A DNA stretch of 64,000 nt from Chitinophagaceae bacterium UBA1946 (GCA_002336815.1 DDEU01000042.1:2453-66452), one strand, 5' to 3'; positions 17,662 to 26,329 are shown, numbered from the stretch's first letter. The notes: a model not told the origin generated them from the sequence alone. A program made the numbers and translations.

Positions 17662-19368
17662 TTATGACATCGTATATTTTCTTTTCCGGCGCCACTGAAA
17701 TGCAACTGCAAAGAGGCAAACCAACAAGATGGGTGCCACAATATTTATTATTTGCCAGCGTGATTTTTCATCCTCTACTTTTTTGGTGTCCAGCAGGCGG
17801 AGTGTATAGTCTTTCCCTTTGGCTTCCATCAACCCAGACCTGTTGATGAGGTATTCCATGCAGTTTTGAAAAAAATCTTTGTTTGCGAATGGAAATTCTT
17901 TCTGCGTGCCATAGGCAAACTGGTTCATGCCCATTGGTATCGGCTGGTTGTTGGCAGCACCATTTAATACGATATCTCCATCGGATACGATGATCATCTT
18001 GTTGTCAGTTCTGCATCCTGGCAGAAATTCACCCTTATATGCTTCGATAGAATCCCTCAATGCCTGGGAAAGCCTGTTCTTAAAAAGCGATTGAAATTTC
18101 CCTTCCAGCAGTACTGCTGCAGGAATATCGTGCCTTTTAAAATTTTCACTTTCCGGTGCATTCACATTTTCCCTGCCGCTGATCAATGCAGGCGTGGCGA
18201 TCACCCGTGAATTGGCCGATGTGCTCAGTAACACGGTCTTTTGAATTCCCTCTGCTTCTACCGTATCAATGGAGTTTACAAATTTGCCGGCAACAAGACC
18301 AAGGTTTTTATTGATGGCATGATTGGATTTTGTTTGAAAGAGCGGGAAATAATTCCATTGCAACCATTCATATTGTCCATTGCCATTTACATCAAATGGC
18401 AGCAGGTCGCATTGCAGGTCCATTACCAGGTCACTGTTAATACGCACCCCGTATTTAAAAAGCAGGTCATTTAAACCAAGTCCCCTGTCGTAAGCGATCA
18501 CTTCATTCTTCTGCTGCAGGCTATCCATTTCTGCTTCCAGTTTATCTACAAACATCAGTAGTTTGCCTCCCTTCATAACAAACTGGTCTATCTTCAGTTT
18601 TTCTTCTTCAGTAAAAGGTTTCGTGGGCTTTACGATCACCAGCATACTAAAGGTGTCAGGAATTGCCGGCTGTGTATTGATATTAAAAGTAAAAAGCTGG
18701 TAATCTTTTTTCAATACATTCTGCACCATGTCATACGTATTGAAACCAACCGGCTCGCCATTGCCGGTGGAATAGGCGATCAATGGTTTGTCGGTGTAGG
18801 AGAGCCTGTCAATAGCATCTGCAAACTTGTACTCCATCAACGCTTCCGCACTGTTGAGTTCTTTGGGCGAGATGAATATCTTGTTTCCTGAATAAAGGGT
18901 TACGGCAAAGGTTTTTCCTTTGTAATGCACAAGGGCAGCAGGATAAACCATCTGTTGCTGCTCACCTGCCTTTAACTGAACTTTCAGGTTTACCGGATCA
19001 ATACCCAATGATGCGACGGTATCGGAATATTTAGTAGTTACATCATCTAACTCATCATCAGGCGATACAAAACGATAGCTGATCTTGTTACCGGCAACTT
19101 CCTTGAATTCCTGCAGGGTTTCTTCTGCGGCGTTGGCCAGTTTTTTAAATGCACTCGGGAACTCCCCCTTTAAAAGAATATCGATCTTTACTTCACTATC
19201 CAGTTTTTTCAGCAGCTTTTTAGTGGGTGCCGCAAGGGTGAACCTTTTTTCGGCGGTAAGATCAATCCTTTGGTGCCACAGGGAAGCAAGCAGGTTGATG
19301 CCTAACAACAGTACAATTACAGTTGCGATAATAAGGCCTTTCCCGGAAGTCTTTTTTAGAGAACTCAT
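17662..19368 (-). CDS. gldG: Gliding-motility-associated ABC transporter auxiliary protein GldG
   Basis: 568 residues. One N-terminal membrane anchor (GLIIATVIVLLLGINLLASL), a large extracytoplasmic ABC_transp_aux-type domain (IDLTAEKRFTLAAPTKKLLKKL, then LVIVKPTKPFTEEEKLKIDQFVMKGGKLLMFVD) and a C-terminal membrane segment followed by a basic tail. Architecture and sequence match GldG, partner of GldF in the GldAFG transporter linked to gliding and type IX functions in Bacteroidota. It overlaps the gldF stop by one base (TAATG). The ATPase gene gldA is not in the window. Confidence 0.92.
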   Translation of the reverse strand: MSSLKKTSGKGLIIATVIVLLLGINLLASLWHQRIDLTAEKRFTLAAPTKKLLKKLDSEVKIDILLKGEFPSAFKKLANAAEETLQEFKEVAGNKISYRFVSPDDELDDVTTKYSDTVASLGIDPVNLKVQLKAGEQQQMVYPAALVHYKGKTFAVTLYSGNKIFISPKELNSAEALMEYKFADAIDRLSYTDKPLIAYSTGNGEPVGFNTYDMVQNVLKKDYQLFTFNINTQPAIPDTFSMLVIVKPTKPFTEEEKLKIDQFVMKGGKLLMFVDKLEAEMDSLQQKNEVIAYDRGLGLNDLLFKYGVRINSDLVMDLQCDLLPFDVNGNGQYEWLQWNYFPLFQTKSNHAINKNLGLVAGKFVNSIDTVEAEGIQKTVLLSTSANSRVIATPALISGRENVNAPESENFKRHDIPAAVLLEGKFQSLFKNRLSQALRDSIEAYKGEFLPGCRTDNKMIIVSDGDIVLNGAANNQPIPMGMNQFAYGTQKEFPFANKDFFQNCMEYLINRSGLMEAKGKDYTLRLLDTKKVEDEKSRWQIINIVAPILLVCLFAVAFQWRRKRKYTMS

Positions 19369-20090
19369 TAATTATGCTGGAGTTTTTTTTCGGTGATAAA
19401 CAGGAATAAGAAAATAATACTGACAAAGAAAATAAGATCCCTCGTATCAAGTACTCCCCTACTGATGCTCCGGTAATGAAAATCAATACCAAGCATTTCA
19501 ATATAGTAGTCGGCCTTTCCCTGGAAAACCGGCAAGATGCTGATCAAACTAAATCCAATATATAAGATGACGCAGGCAAAAGCACTGATAAGGAAGGCCA
19601 CCACTGCATTGCCGGTAAAGCTGCTGCAGCAAAGACTGATGGCTGCAAACACAGCCGCCAGCAGGAACAGCCCCAGGTAACTGCCGGTAATACCACCGCC
19701 ATCGATGCTGCCGGTAGCACTGAGGGCTTTGATAGTAAATACATAGATCAAGGTGGGAACGATCACAAACAGGAGTACCATCAATACAGAGAGGTATTTG
19801 CCCAGTACGATCTGCCAGCAACTGAGGGGTTTTGTCCGGAGTATCTCAAAAGTGCCGCTTTTGATCTCTTCCGACAGGGAGCGCATGGTAATGGCCGGCA
19901 CCAGGAAGATGAGGATCCAGGGAGCCAGCTCAAAAAATTTATCAAGGGTGGCATAGCCAAAATCGAACAGGTTGCTGTCTTTTAATACAAATAAAAACAG
20001 GCCGTTTACCAGCAGGAACAGCACAATGGCAATATAGCCAGTGAGGTTACTGAAAAACTGCTGCAACTCTTTCTTACAAATACTCAGCAT
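19368..20090 (-). CDS. gldF: Gliding-motility-associated ABC transporter permease GldF
   Basis: 240 residues with six membrane segments, matching ABC-2-type GldF: LSICKKELQQFFSNLTGYIAI at the N-terminus, WILIFLVPAITMRSLSEEIKSGTFEILRTKPL, and a C-terminal GVLDTRDLIFFVSIIFLFLF. It is the first gene of a run gldF-gldG-terC-murF/alr-membrane protein with gaps of 45 bases or less. No consensus -7 box was found in the 285 bases upstream. Confidence 0.92.
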   Translation of the reverse strand: MLSICKKELQQFFSNLTGYIAIVLFLLVNGLFLFVLKDSNLFDFGYATLDKFFELAPWILIFLVPAITMRSLSEEIKSGTFEILRTKPLSCWQIVLGKYLSVLMVLLFVIVPTLIYVFTIKALSATGSIDGGGITGSYLGLFLLAAVFAAISLCCSSFTGNAVVAFLISAFACVILYIGFSLISILPVFQGKADYYIEMLGIDFHYRSISRGVLDTRDLIFFVSIIFLFLFITEKKLQHN

Positions 20091-20306
20091 ATTACTTTTA
20101 AAATTGCTGCAATTTACTATTTAGGCGGTTATAAAAACCTTGTTTCTGCTTTTGCCTCCCGGGGTCGTTAAAAGGGCCTCCAAAAAAAACTTTAACTTTT
20201 TTAAATAATAATGCAGCGTTTGGTAAAATCTCTTTGTCATAAGGGTACAAATCATTTTTACCGATTTTATATTTACGTTAGTCGTTTACCAAAACCAACT
20301 TCTGCG

Positions 20307-20331
20307 CCCCCGGTCTACCGGGGGTTTTTTT
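20307..20331 (+). terminator. Orphan GC-rich terminator upstream of the poly-proline gene
   Basis: CCCCCGG (20307-20313), loop TCTA, CCGGGGG, then seven T. It lies in the 285-base gap between gldF (minus, starts 20090) and the small plus-strand gene at 20376, with no annotated plus-strand gene ending before it. It may end a short unannotated RNA from within 20100-20306, or act as an attenuator. The rest of the gap is A/T-rich. Confidence 0.65.
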
Positions 20332-20375
20332 ATGGAAACTACCCTGCCCTGCATCTCAGCCGGTAAATTATTATC

Positions 20376-20642
20376 ATGAAAAAAATTATTGTACTGGCCA
20401 CAGCAGTTTTATTGTCTGCACAATTGATGGCCCAATCAAAAAAAGCGGCTCCACCACCGCCGCCCCCACCTGCACCAAAAGTAGCAACAGCACCACCGCC
20501 GCCACCTCCCACAACACCAGCAGTGAAGGATGCACCAGCTCCGCCACCACCACCACCGCCTCCACCAAGGCTGCACAAAAGGAAACATGCAAAACCGCAC
20601 TTTACTCCGCCGGTGATCGTGGAAGATAAAAAAGCGGTCTAA
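20376..20642 (+). CDS. Small exported poly-proline protein, unknown function
   Basis: 88 residues. A clear signal peptide (MKKIIVLATAVLLSAQLMAQ) is followed by a low-complexity mature part with proline runs of 7, 6 and 9 separated by Ala/Lys/Thr linkers. A basic stretch (RLHKRKHAKPH) and a short tail follow. There is no domain to recognise. Such runs need EF-P for translation. The reverse complement gives glycine- and alanine-rich frames that I treat as shadows, because this frame alone has a start and signal peptide. It follows an orphan terminator by 45 bases. Confidence 0.7.
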   Translation: MKKIIVLATAVLLSAQLMAQSKKAAPPPPPPPAPKVATAPPPPPPTTPAVKDAPAPPPPPPPPPRLHKRKHAKPHFTPPVIVEDKKAV

Positions 20643-20773
20643 AGCCAGGGGCTGTAGCAAAGCGAACGGCAGTTATCCTGCGTTTATGACATGTTTACCG
20701 GACCGATCGTTAGGTGAAAAGAAGAAAATGACGACCAATGGCTTTGGTACAGCTCCTTTCAATTTTATTTGAC

Positions 20774-21664
20774 TCAATTCTTTCTATCTGCAGGCTTCCT
20801 GTTGGCCAGGTACACCCCCGATAAGATCACAAGCAGGCACCCTACCTGCAGCCAGCCAAATTTTTCGCTGAAATAAATGCCCCACCCAATGGCTACGAAA
20901 GGAATTCCGTAAGTGACCATACTGGCAAAGATGCCCCCTGCCCGTTTCACAAGCATATAAAACAGGATGGTAGCGATGGCTGTTCCGCCGATGCCCAGCA
21001 CCATGGCCGAACCAATACCCGTTAAATAGGCTGCATTTTGCAATGGTCCCTTAAAAAAACCGGTGAGGAATAACACGCCCAGGGCCGGCAAAGCATTTAA
21101 AGTCAATGCCACGGATGCGACCTGCAGCGAAGGAAGATGGGATAAGTATTTAGAAACAAGGTTTACATTAAAGCCATACATAATGGTGGCCAATATGATC
21201 AGCATTGGGTACAATACACCGTGACTTTGCTGTATATGCCCCTTGCTCAGCAACAGCAAAATGCTGCCGGTAAAAGCGATCACAATACCCACCACTTTAT
21301 TAAAGGGAGTATTGCGGTGAAAGAACAATGCGCCGGTGATAATTACAAATATTGGCGTGAGGGAATTAAGCGTACCTGCCAATGAGCTATCCATACCCTG
21401 CTCGGCATAGCAAAACAAAAATGCCGGCAACAGGCTGCCCAATACGCCCGATAAGAATACCAATGGCCATTTTTGAAAGGGGATTTTTCTGAAAGATCCT
21501 GCTGCAATGGGCAGCAACACCAAACCGGCCGCAACAATGCGTACGGCGGCAATATCGTAGGGGTTCACGCCATTGTCGAGCCCGATCTTCATCAGGATAA
21601 AGCTGCTGCCCCATATCAGGGCAAGTACGCAAAATATCAACCAATCAGTTAGCTTTTTACTCAC
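20774..21664 (-). CDS. EamA/DMT-family transporter
   Basis: 296 residues from a GTG start at 21664. The frame stays open to 21763, but the upstream stretch is not EamA-like. Ten membrane segments form two EamA repeats: WLIFCVLALIWGSSFILMKIGL with RIVAAGLVLLPIA in the first, and YPMLIILATIMYGFNVNLVSKYL in the second. It is an inner-membrane metabolite exporter of unknown substrate. A near-consensus CATCTTTG box ends only 4 bases before the GTG, which supports that start and would make the mRNA leaderless. Confidence 0.85.
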   Translation of the reverse strand: MSKKLTDWLIFCVLALIWGSSFILMKIGLDNGVNPYDIAAVRIVAAGLVLLPIAAGSFRKIPFQKWPLVFLSGVLGSLLPAFLFCYAEQGMDSSLAGTLNSLTPIFVIITGALFFHRNTPFNKVVGIVIAFTGSILLLLSKGHIQQSHGVLYPMLIILATIMYGFNVNLVSKYLSHLPSLQVASVALTLNALPALGVLFLTGFFKGPLQNAAYLTGIGSAMVLGIGGTAIATILFYMLVKRAGGIFASMVTYGIPFVAIGWGIYFSEKFGWLQVGCLLVILSGVYLANRKPADRKN

Positions 21665-21847
21665 CCTGCAAAGATGTTGTTTTAAAACTGAACGATAAAA
21701 TGGCATAAAAGATAACCGCGGCCCGTTTTTATCCACATCAACGCTTGTAGAAAAAAAATACATAGAAAAAAATTGCTATTGGATACAATATTTTGTAATT
21801 ATGCCGCAACCTCATAAATCATATTAATCAACTTAAAACGAATTATC

Positions 21848-22216
21848 ATGGGACTAATTAAAGAATTTAAAGATTTTGCGTTAAAAGGCAATGTAGTTGA
21901 CCTTGCGGTAGCTGTTATCATTGGCGGTGCTTTTGGTGCCATCGTATCATCTCTTGTTGACGATGTAATTACACCTCTTTTATTAAACCCGGCACTCAAA
22001 GCTGCCCATGCAGAAAATATTGACAGTCTCACGTGGGGAGCGGTAAAATATGGTAAGTTTTTAGCCTCTATCATTAAGTTTATTGTAATTGCCATCGTGC
22101 TTTTTGCACTTATCAAAGCAGCCAACAGTACTAAAAAGAAAGAAGAGGCTGCACCGGCAGGCCCATCCTCTACAGATGCTTTATTGATAGAGATCAGGGA
22201 CGCTCTCAAAAAATAA
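21848..22216 (+). CDS. mscL: Large-conductance mechanosensitive channel
   Basis: 122 residues. Diagnostic N-terminus FKDFALKGNVVDLAVAVIIGGAFGAIVSSLVDDVITPL (helix TM1 lining the pore), a short periplasmic loop, then TM2 YGKFLASIIKFIVIAIVLFALIKA and a charged C-terminal helix. It opens under membrane tension to release solutes during hypo-osmotic shock. It is monocistronic with its own terminator. Confidence 0.95.
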   Translation: MGLIKEFKDFALKGNVVDLAVAVIIGGAFGAIVSSLVDDVITPLLLNPALKAAHAENIDSLTWGAVKYGKFLASIIKFIVIAIVLFALIKAANSTKKKEEAAPAGPSSTDALLIEIRDALKK

Positions 22217-22239
22217 TTTTTTATCATACAACTTTATTG

Positions 22240-22276
22240 AAGCATTGCAAGTCTCGGGGCTGCAATGCTTTTTTTT
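22240..22276 (+). terminator. Terminator after mscL
   Basis: AAGCATTGCA pairs with TGCAATGCTT around an 11-base loop and is followed by eight T. Confidence 0.8.
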
Positions 22277-22346
22277 ACTAAAACTGCTGTTGATGCACTA
22301 AAGAATTCCAGCATCAGCGCCCCAAATTTTAACCAAAAAAAATATC

Positions 22347-23213
22347 ATGAAAAGTAAATTGTATTTGTGCTCGCTGGCTTTGTTAAGCGCAACAGCGATC
22401 AATGCCCAAACCATTACCCCACAGGAAGCTGCCGCCAATCTTACCAAAGCCAAAGCCGACCTAAAAGACAGCGCATGGACGAAAGCCGGTACCATCAACA
22501 TCACTATAACGGAAGCGGGTAGAAATGATTACTGGATCAAGGGCGGCGAAAAATCCACCATTGGTATCAAGGGAATACTCGATTATAACTTTGATCTTAA
22601 AAGAGGAAAAGTAAACTGGCTCAACTCGATCAGGGCAAGATATGGTGTATCAAGATCAACTTCTACCAACGACAAGTTTGTAAAAAACGACGATTATATT
22701 AACTACAGTACCACTTACGGTAAGGAGTTCAAAAAAAACTGGAGCTATGCAGGTTTCTTCAGCCTTGAGTCACAGTTTGATCAATACTTTTTAACACCGG
22801 GATATATCAAATTGGGCCCCGGCATTTTGTACAAGCCCAATACACATTTTTCAGTGCTGATGTCGCCGGTAATGGGAAACCTCACCACCAAGCTGGCTTC
22901 CAGTCTTAAAAATGTGGCAGCGTTTGGTGTAGATTCAGGTAAAACCGTTGCCCTTGGCCTTGGTGCATTTGTGCAGGCCAACCTGAATTACGATATCACT
23001 AAAGGCGTAAACTACAAATCGGTATTTACGGCCTATTCCAACTACCTCGATCACCCGGGCAACGTGATATTCGACTGGAGTAATTTATTCACGCTAACCG
23101 TTAATAAATACCTCGGTGCTACTGTAAGTTTCAATACCCGTTACAACGATTTTGAAGTAGCACACCTTCAAACGCAGCACAGCATTGGTGTTGGTTTAAG
23201 TTATAAATTATAA
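22347..23213 (+). CDS. DUF3078 outer-membrane-type protein
   Basis: 288 residues. The signal peptide ends at INAQ, followed by a mature protein with GTINITITEAGRNDYWIKGGEKSTIGIKGILDYNFDLKRG, then WLNSIRARYGVSRS, and alternating strands ending in GVGLSYKL. This matches DUF3078, a Bacteroidota family predicted to form a beta-barrel or beta-rich outer-membrane protein; its role is not established. It has its own upstream region after the mscL terminator. Confidence 0.8.
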   Translation: MKSKLYLCSLALLSATAINAQTITPQEAAANLTKAKADLKDSAWTKAGTINITITEAGRNDYWIKGGEKSTIGIKGILDYNFDLKRGKVNWLNSIRARYGVSRSTSTNDKFVKNDDYINYSTTYGKEFKKNWSYAGFFSLESQFDQYFLTPGYIKLGPGILYKPNTHFSVLMSPVMGNLTTKLASSLKNVAAFGVDSGKTVALGLGAFVQANLNYDITKGVNYKSVFTAYSNYLDHPGNVIFDWSNLFTLTVNKYLGATVSFNTRYNDFEVAHLQTQHSIGVGLSYKL

Positions 23214-23365
23214 GATCTTTTAAAAGAACCGGCCTTGTTTCAGCAGCCACTTTCCGCAGGAGGGTGGCTGTTGTATGTATATTCGCATATCCGCTCTGCC
23301 GGCAGTTATTATCCACATTTAAAGCGGGAGTTGATACCTGAATGCAATTCTCACCCAAGTTTTAA

Positions 23366-23373
23366 TACATTTG
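23366..23373 (+). promoter_or_regulatory. -7 box upstream of scpA
   Basis: TACATTTG is a perfect TAnnTTTG, 45 bases before the scpA ATG. The -33 region is not clear. Confidence 0.4.
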
Positions 23374-23418
23374 TCCTCCTCCGTTTAGTGGGGAGGATTT
23401 TTTTTACAACGACATATT

Positions 23419-24222
23419 ATGGCAAATACACCCTCCTACCAGATAAAACTTGAACAGTTTGAAGGACCGTTTGACCTGCTGCTCTTTTTTATAGAAAGAG
23501 ATGAGCTGGATATTTATAATATTCCCATTACAAAGATTACCAACGACTTCCTCGATTTCATTCACCAGTCGGAAAAACTGAATATTGAACTGAGCAGTGA
23601 ATTCATTTTATTTATCAGCACCCTCATGCGTATCAAGGCAAAAATGCTGATACCCCGCAAAGAGCTGGATGCACAGGGCAATGAAATAGATCCAAGACAG
23701 GAACTGATCAGCAAGATCCTCGAATATAAAAAATTCAAGGAAGCATCTGCAAAGCTCGCCGAGATGGAAGAAATAAGGATGCTGATGTTTAAAAGAGGCA
23801 ACCTGCAAAAGGAGCTGGCACAGATCGGCGAAGAAGCAGGCGAAGGCACCGAGATACAGGCGGTTACGTTGTTCAAGCTGATGAAGGCTTTTGAAAAAGT
23901 GGTGCAGAAACTGCATGAAAGAAATAACAAACCGGTTCATACAGTAATACAGTACAATTACACAATGGAGGAAAGCAGGGACTATATGCTGGACCACTGC
24001 CGCACCCAAAAGACCACTTCATTTGAAAAGATATTCGAGATCTGCCAGGATAAGATACATGCCATCTTTCTTTTTTTAAGCCTGCTTGAATTATCACAGC
24101 AGAAATACCTGATGATCGTTACCGGCGAAGGAAGGAACAATTTCATTGTGGAATACAATGAAAACCGGGAAGAGGATGTTGACAGTTCGATCAACTACAA
24201 TGAGATGACCAGTTTTAATTAA
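23419..24222 (+). CDS. scpA: Segregation and condensation protein A
   Basis: 267 residues. The N-terminal YQIKLEQFEGPFDLLLFFIERDELDIYNIPITKITNDFLDFI is the SMC-contacting kleisin helix region. Then come SSEFILFISTLMRIKAKMLIP, an acidic helical middle, and a C-terminal winged-helix part (IFLFLSLLELSQQKYLMI). It bridges SMC head domains in the condensin complex for chromosome organisation. ScpB and Smc are not in this window. Confidence 0.93.
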   Translation: MANTPSYQIKLEQFEGPFDLLLFFIERDELDIYNIPITKITNDFLDFIHQSEKLNIELSSEFILFISTLMRIKAKMLIPRKELDAQGNEIDPRQELISKILEYKKFKEASAKLAEMEEIRMLMFKRGNLQKELAQIGEEAGEGTEIQAVTLFKLMKAFEKVVQKLHERNNKPVHTVIQYNYTMEESRDYMLDHCRTQKTTSFEKIFEICQDKIHAIFLFLSLLELSQQKYLMIVTGEGRNNFIVEYNENREEDVDSSINYNEMTSFN

Positions 24223-24233
24223 ACCATCATAAC

Positions 24234-24287
24234 TGCCGGGAAAAGTTAAATGGTAATGCAAAGCTTACCGACTTCCCGGCATTTTTA
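24234..24287 (+). terminator. Terminator after scpA with nested hairpin
   Basis: The outer stem is TGCCGGGAA (24234-24242) with TTCCCGGCA (24273-24281), followed by a T tract. The loop contains a second small stem, GGTAA/TTACC. Confidence 0.75.
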
Positions 24288-24367
24288 TGTTTGAAAAGCC
24301 GCTATTCTGTCAGGTATTTTTTGATGGCAGTAAAATTGATGTTTAAACATTAAATAAAAGGAACATC

Positions 24368-25078
24368 ATGAAAACAACACTTCAAAGAGCTTCCGAAAGA
24401 GGAAGCGGTGACTATGGATGGTTAAAACCAAACTACTATTTCAGTTTTGGTGGTTACCACAATCCTCAAAAAGTTCATTTTGGTTTACTCCGGGTTTTAA
24501 ATGATGATTTCATAGCCGGCGGGGGTAAATTCCCAACGCATCCGCATGATAACATGGAGATCGTAACCATACCACTATCAGGAGCCATCGAACACAGGGA
24601 CAGTACAGGAGGCCACGGCATCATCCGTGCAGGCGATGTACAGATCATGAGTGCAGGCAGCGGTGTGCAACACTCGGAAGCCAATGCATCTGCTACCGAC
24701 CCGGTAACATTGTTCCAGGTATGGGTATTTCCCAAACTAAACAATATTACACCGAGGTACGATCAGCGCAACTTTGATGTAAAGGAAAGAGAGAATAAGT
24801 GGCAGGTGGTTGTATCACCCAGGGAAGAAGACAATGCGCTCTGGATAAACCAGGACGCCAGGTTTGCACTCTCAACCTTGCAGGCCGGCAAAACGCTGGA
24901 GTACAATACAGCATTTAAAGGTAATGGCGTTTACCTTGTAGTGGTGAACGGTAAGGTACAACTTGGTGATACCGTACTGGATAAAAGAGATGCCATAGGC
25001 GTGTATGATACCGGTTCTTTCAGCATTACAGCCAGCGAAGATGCGGAACTGCTCGCTGTAGAAGTTCCTATGAACTAG
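24368..25078 (+). CDS. Pirin family protein (YhaK/quercetinase-like bicupin)
   Basis: 236 residues. The N-terminal cupin carries the pirin metal site HPHDNMEIVT (His58, His60) and QHSEAN (His102, Glu104). The C-terminal cupin is reduced (YLVVVNGKVQLGDTVLDKRDAIG). Relatives cleave quercetin or act in redox responses; the physiological substrate here is unknown. It is a single gene between the scpA terminator and palindromic element copy A, which probably ends its transcript. Confidence 0.9.
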   Translation: MKTTLQRASERGSGDYGWLKPNYYFSFGGYHNPQKVHFGLLRVLNDDFIAGGGKFPTHPHDNMEIVTIPLSGAIEHRDSTGGHGIIRAGDVQIMSAGSGVQHSEANASATDPVTLFQVWVFPKLNNITPRYDQRNFDVKERENKWQVVVSPREEDNALWINQDARFALSTLQAGKTLEYNTAFKGNGVYLVVVNGKVQLGDTVLDKRDAIGVYDTGSFSITASEDAELLAVEVPMN

Positions 25079-25093
25079 AAAATATTTCCTTTT

Positions 25094-25232
25094 AAAAGAG
25101 GCTGTATCAAAAAAAAACAAATCTGTCACATTGAGTTATATCGAAATGTTTACAGATTTGTTTTCCATTGATTGTTATATTTCGACAAGCTCAATATGAC
25201 AATCAATGGTACTTTTGATACCGCCTCTTTTT
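25094..25232. repeat. Interspersed palindromic element, copy A (139 bp)
   Basis: The ends AAAAGAGGCTGTATCAAAA and TTTTGATACCGCCTCTTTT are inverted repeats with one mismatch. Inside are two hairpins: an ATCTGT...ACAGAT pair, and 25165-25209 (CCATTGATTGT...ACAATCAATGG), each enclosing a TTTCGA...CTCAAT type core in opposite orientation. The same architecture recurs at 26351-26477 and 42799-42916. No open reading frame lies within. It sits between the convergent pirin and L,D-transpeptidase genes. Confidence 0.8.
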
Positions 25233-25241
25233 ATCGCTTCT

Positions 25242-25871
25242 TCAGTTATAGATGTACAGCAAAACCGGTTTGTCCGCAGTTTCGAGATATCCTTTAAGTG
25301 CATTCAGAAAGGCCGGTGCTACAGTAGGGCATCCCTGGCTCATGCAAATCGATTGGGGCGCCACTTCTTTTTCGGGTACACATTCGTGTGAGTGCAGCAC
25401 AACAAACCGGTTAAAGGCATTGCTGTTGCTGCTGTCGAGCCCATGTAGTTTAAATGCCAGTCCAAATTTTCCATAGTATTCAGCGCCGATCTTATACTTC
25501 CCGGGCGAAGAGGAATTGCTGCCCGGGCGGTTGGAGAAACCAACATAACTGCTGCTGCTGTTTCCATAGCCATGCGTTACCAGGCCTGCAGTAACAACGG
25601 TGTCTTTTTTTAGATCATACACAAAAAAGCGGTTGTTGCCACTGGGGAGCTTCATATCAACCAGGAAACAATACCGGGTATTGTACTGGTATTTTGCTGC
25701 ATAGGATCTCAATGCTGCAGCATGCGACTGTATCCGCATGAAGTTATTGGATCCGGGAAATTTTGCAGGTTTTGAAACAGGAGGTTTCTTAGGAGCTTCG
25801 GCTTTATCAACATGAAAGAATGCCGGCAATGAAGCCATTGCGGCAAGGGCAAAAAGGAAGAGGAATCGCAT
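25242..25871 (-). CDS. Murein L,D-transpeptidase catalytic-domain (YkuD_2) protein
   Basis: 209 residues. N-terminal signal peptide, Pro/Lys linker (about residues 25-40), then the catalytic domain with KLHGLD, VVLHSHECV (His160/His162) and MSQGCPTV, whose Cys181 is the expected nucleophile. It matches the murein L,D-transpeptidase catalytic-domain family. Expected to act on peptidoglycan in the periplasm by 3-3 cross-linking, lipoprotein attachment or related trimming; which one is not clear. Confidence 0.88.
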   Translation of the reverse strand: MRFLFLFALAAMASLPAFFHVDKAEAPKKPPVSKPAKFPGSNNFMRIQSHAAALRSYAAKYQYNTRYCFLVDMKLPSGNNRFFVYDLKKDTVVTAGLVTHGYGNSSSSYVGFSNRPGSNSSSPGKYKIGAEYYGKFGLAFKLHGLDSSNSNAFNRFVVLHSHECVPEKEVAPQSICMSQGCPTVAPAFLNALKGYLETADKPVLLYIYN

Positions 25872-25954
25872 ACAGGAGTTTTAAGCTGGTTAGATACACA
25901 ACCTATCAACTTCCATAGCAATGCAATAAATATTTTATGTAAGAAAAAGTTAAT

Positions 25955-26329
25955 TCAGTTTTCAGTTAGCAATGGACTGATATTATCCAGTTCCTGTTCG
26001 CTGAATATTTTTGACTGGATGTAGAACCGAACACCCAAAGGAATTTCCAGGGAAAAACTGCTGCCCCTGCCGGGCGTTACATCAAGGGTGAGCTGGGTAT
26101 GCTTCCAGTATTCAAACTGGTCGGCAGCCATGTAAAATTTACAACCGCCCACTATGCCAAGGCAAACATCGCTGTTGCCGGTTTTAAATTCGCCATCGGC
26201 AAAGCACATGGGCTGTGAGCCATCGCAGCAACCACCGCTCTGGTGAAACATCAGCGGGCCATGGGTTTTACGCAGTGCGTCGATCAGCACCAGCGCCTTA
26301 TCTGTAGCCAGTATTCTTGGGATTGACAT
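25955..26329 (-). CDS. DUF779 domain protein
   Basis: 124 residues, soluble. It contains the DUF779 cysteine cluster HQSGGCCDGSQPMC followed by VCLGIVGGCKFYMAADQFEYWKHTQLTLDV. DUF779 genes are repeatedly found next to acetaldehyde/aldehyde dehydrogenases of the AldB/ExaC type, as here. The clustered cysteines suggest metal binding or a redox role, but the activity is unknown. It lies downstream of the aldehyde dehydrogenase on the same strand, separated by 180 bases holding palindromic element copy B. Confidence 0.88.
   Translation of the reverse strand: MSIPRILATDKALVLIDALRKTHGPLMFHQSGGCCDGSQPMCFADGEFKTGNSDVCLGIVGGCKFYMAADQFEYWKHTQLTLDVTPGRGSSFSLEIPLGVRFYIQSKIFSEQELDNISPLLTEN

Noticed and set aside
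20339..20660. Glycine/alanine-rich minus-strand frames opposite the poly-proline gene
   Set aside because: They are the antisense reading of the proline runs. Only the plus-strand frame has a start codon with a signal peptide.
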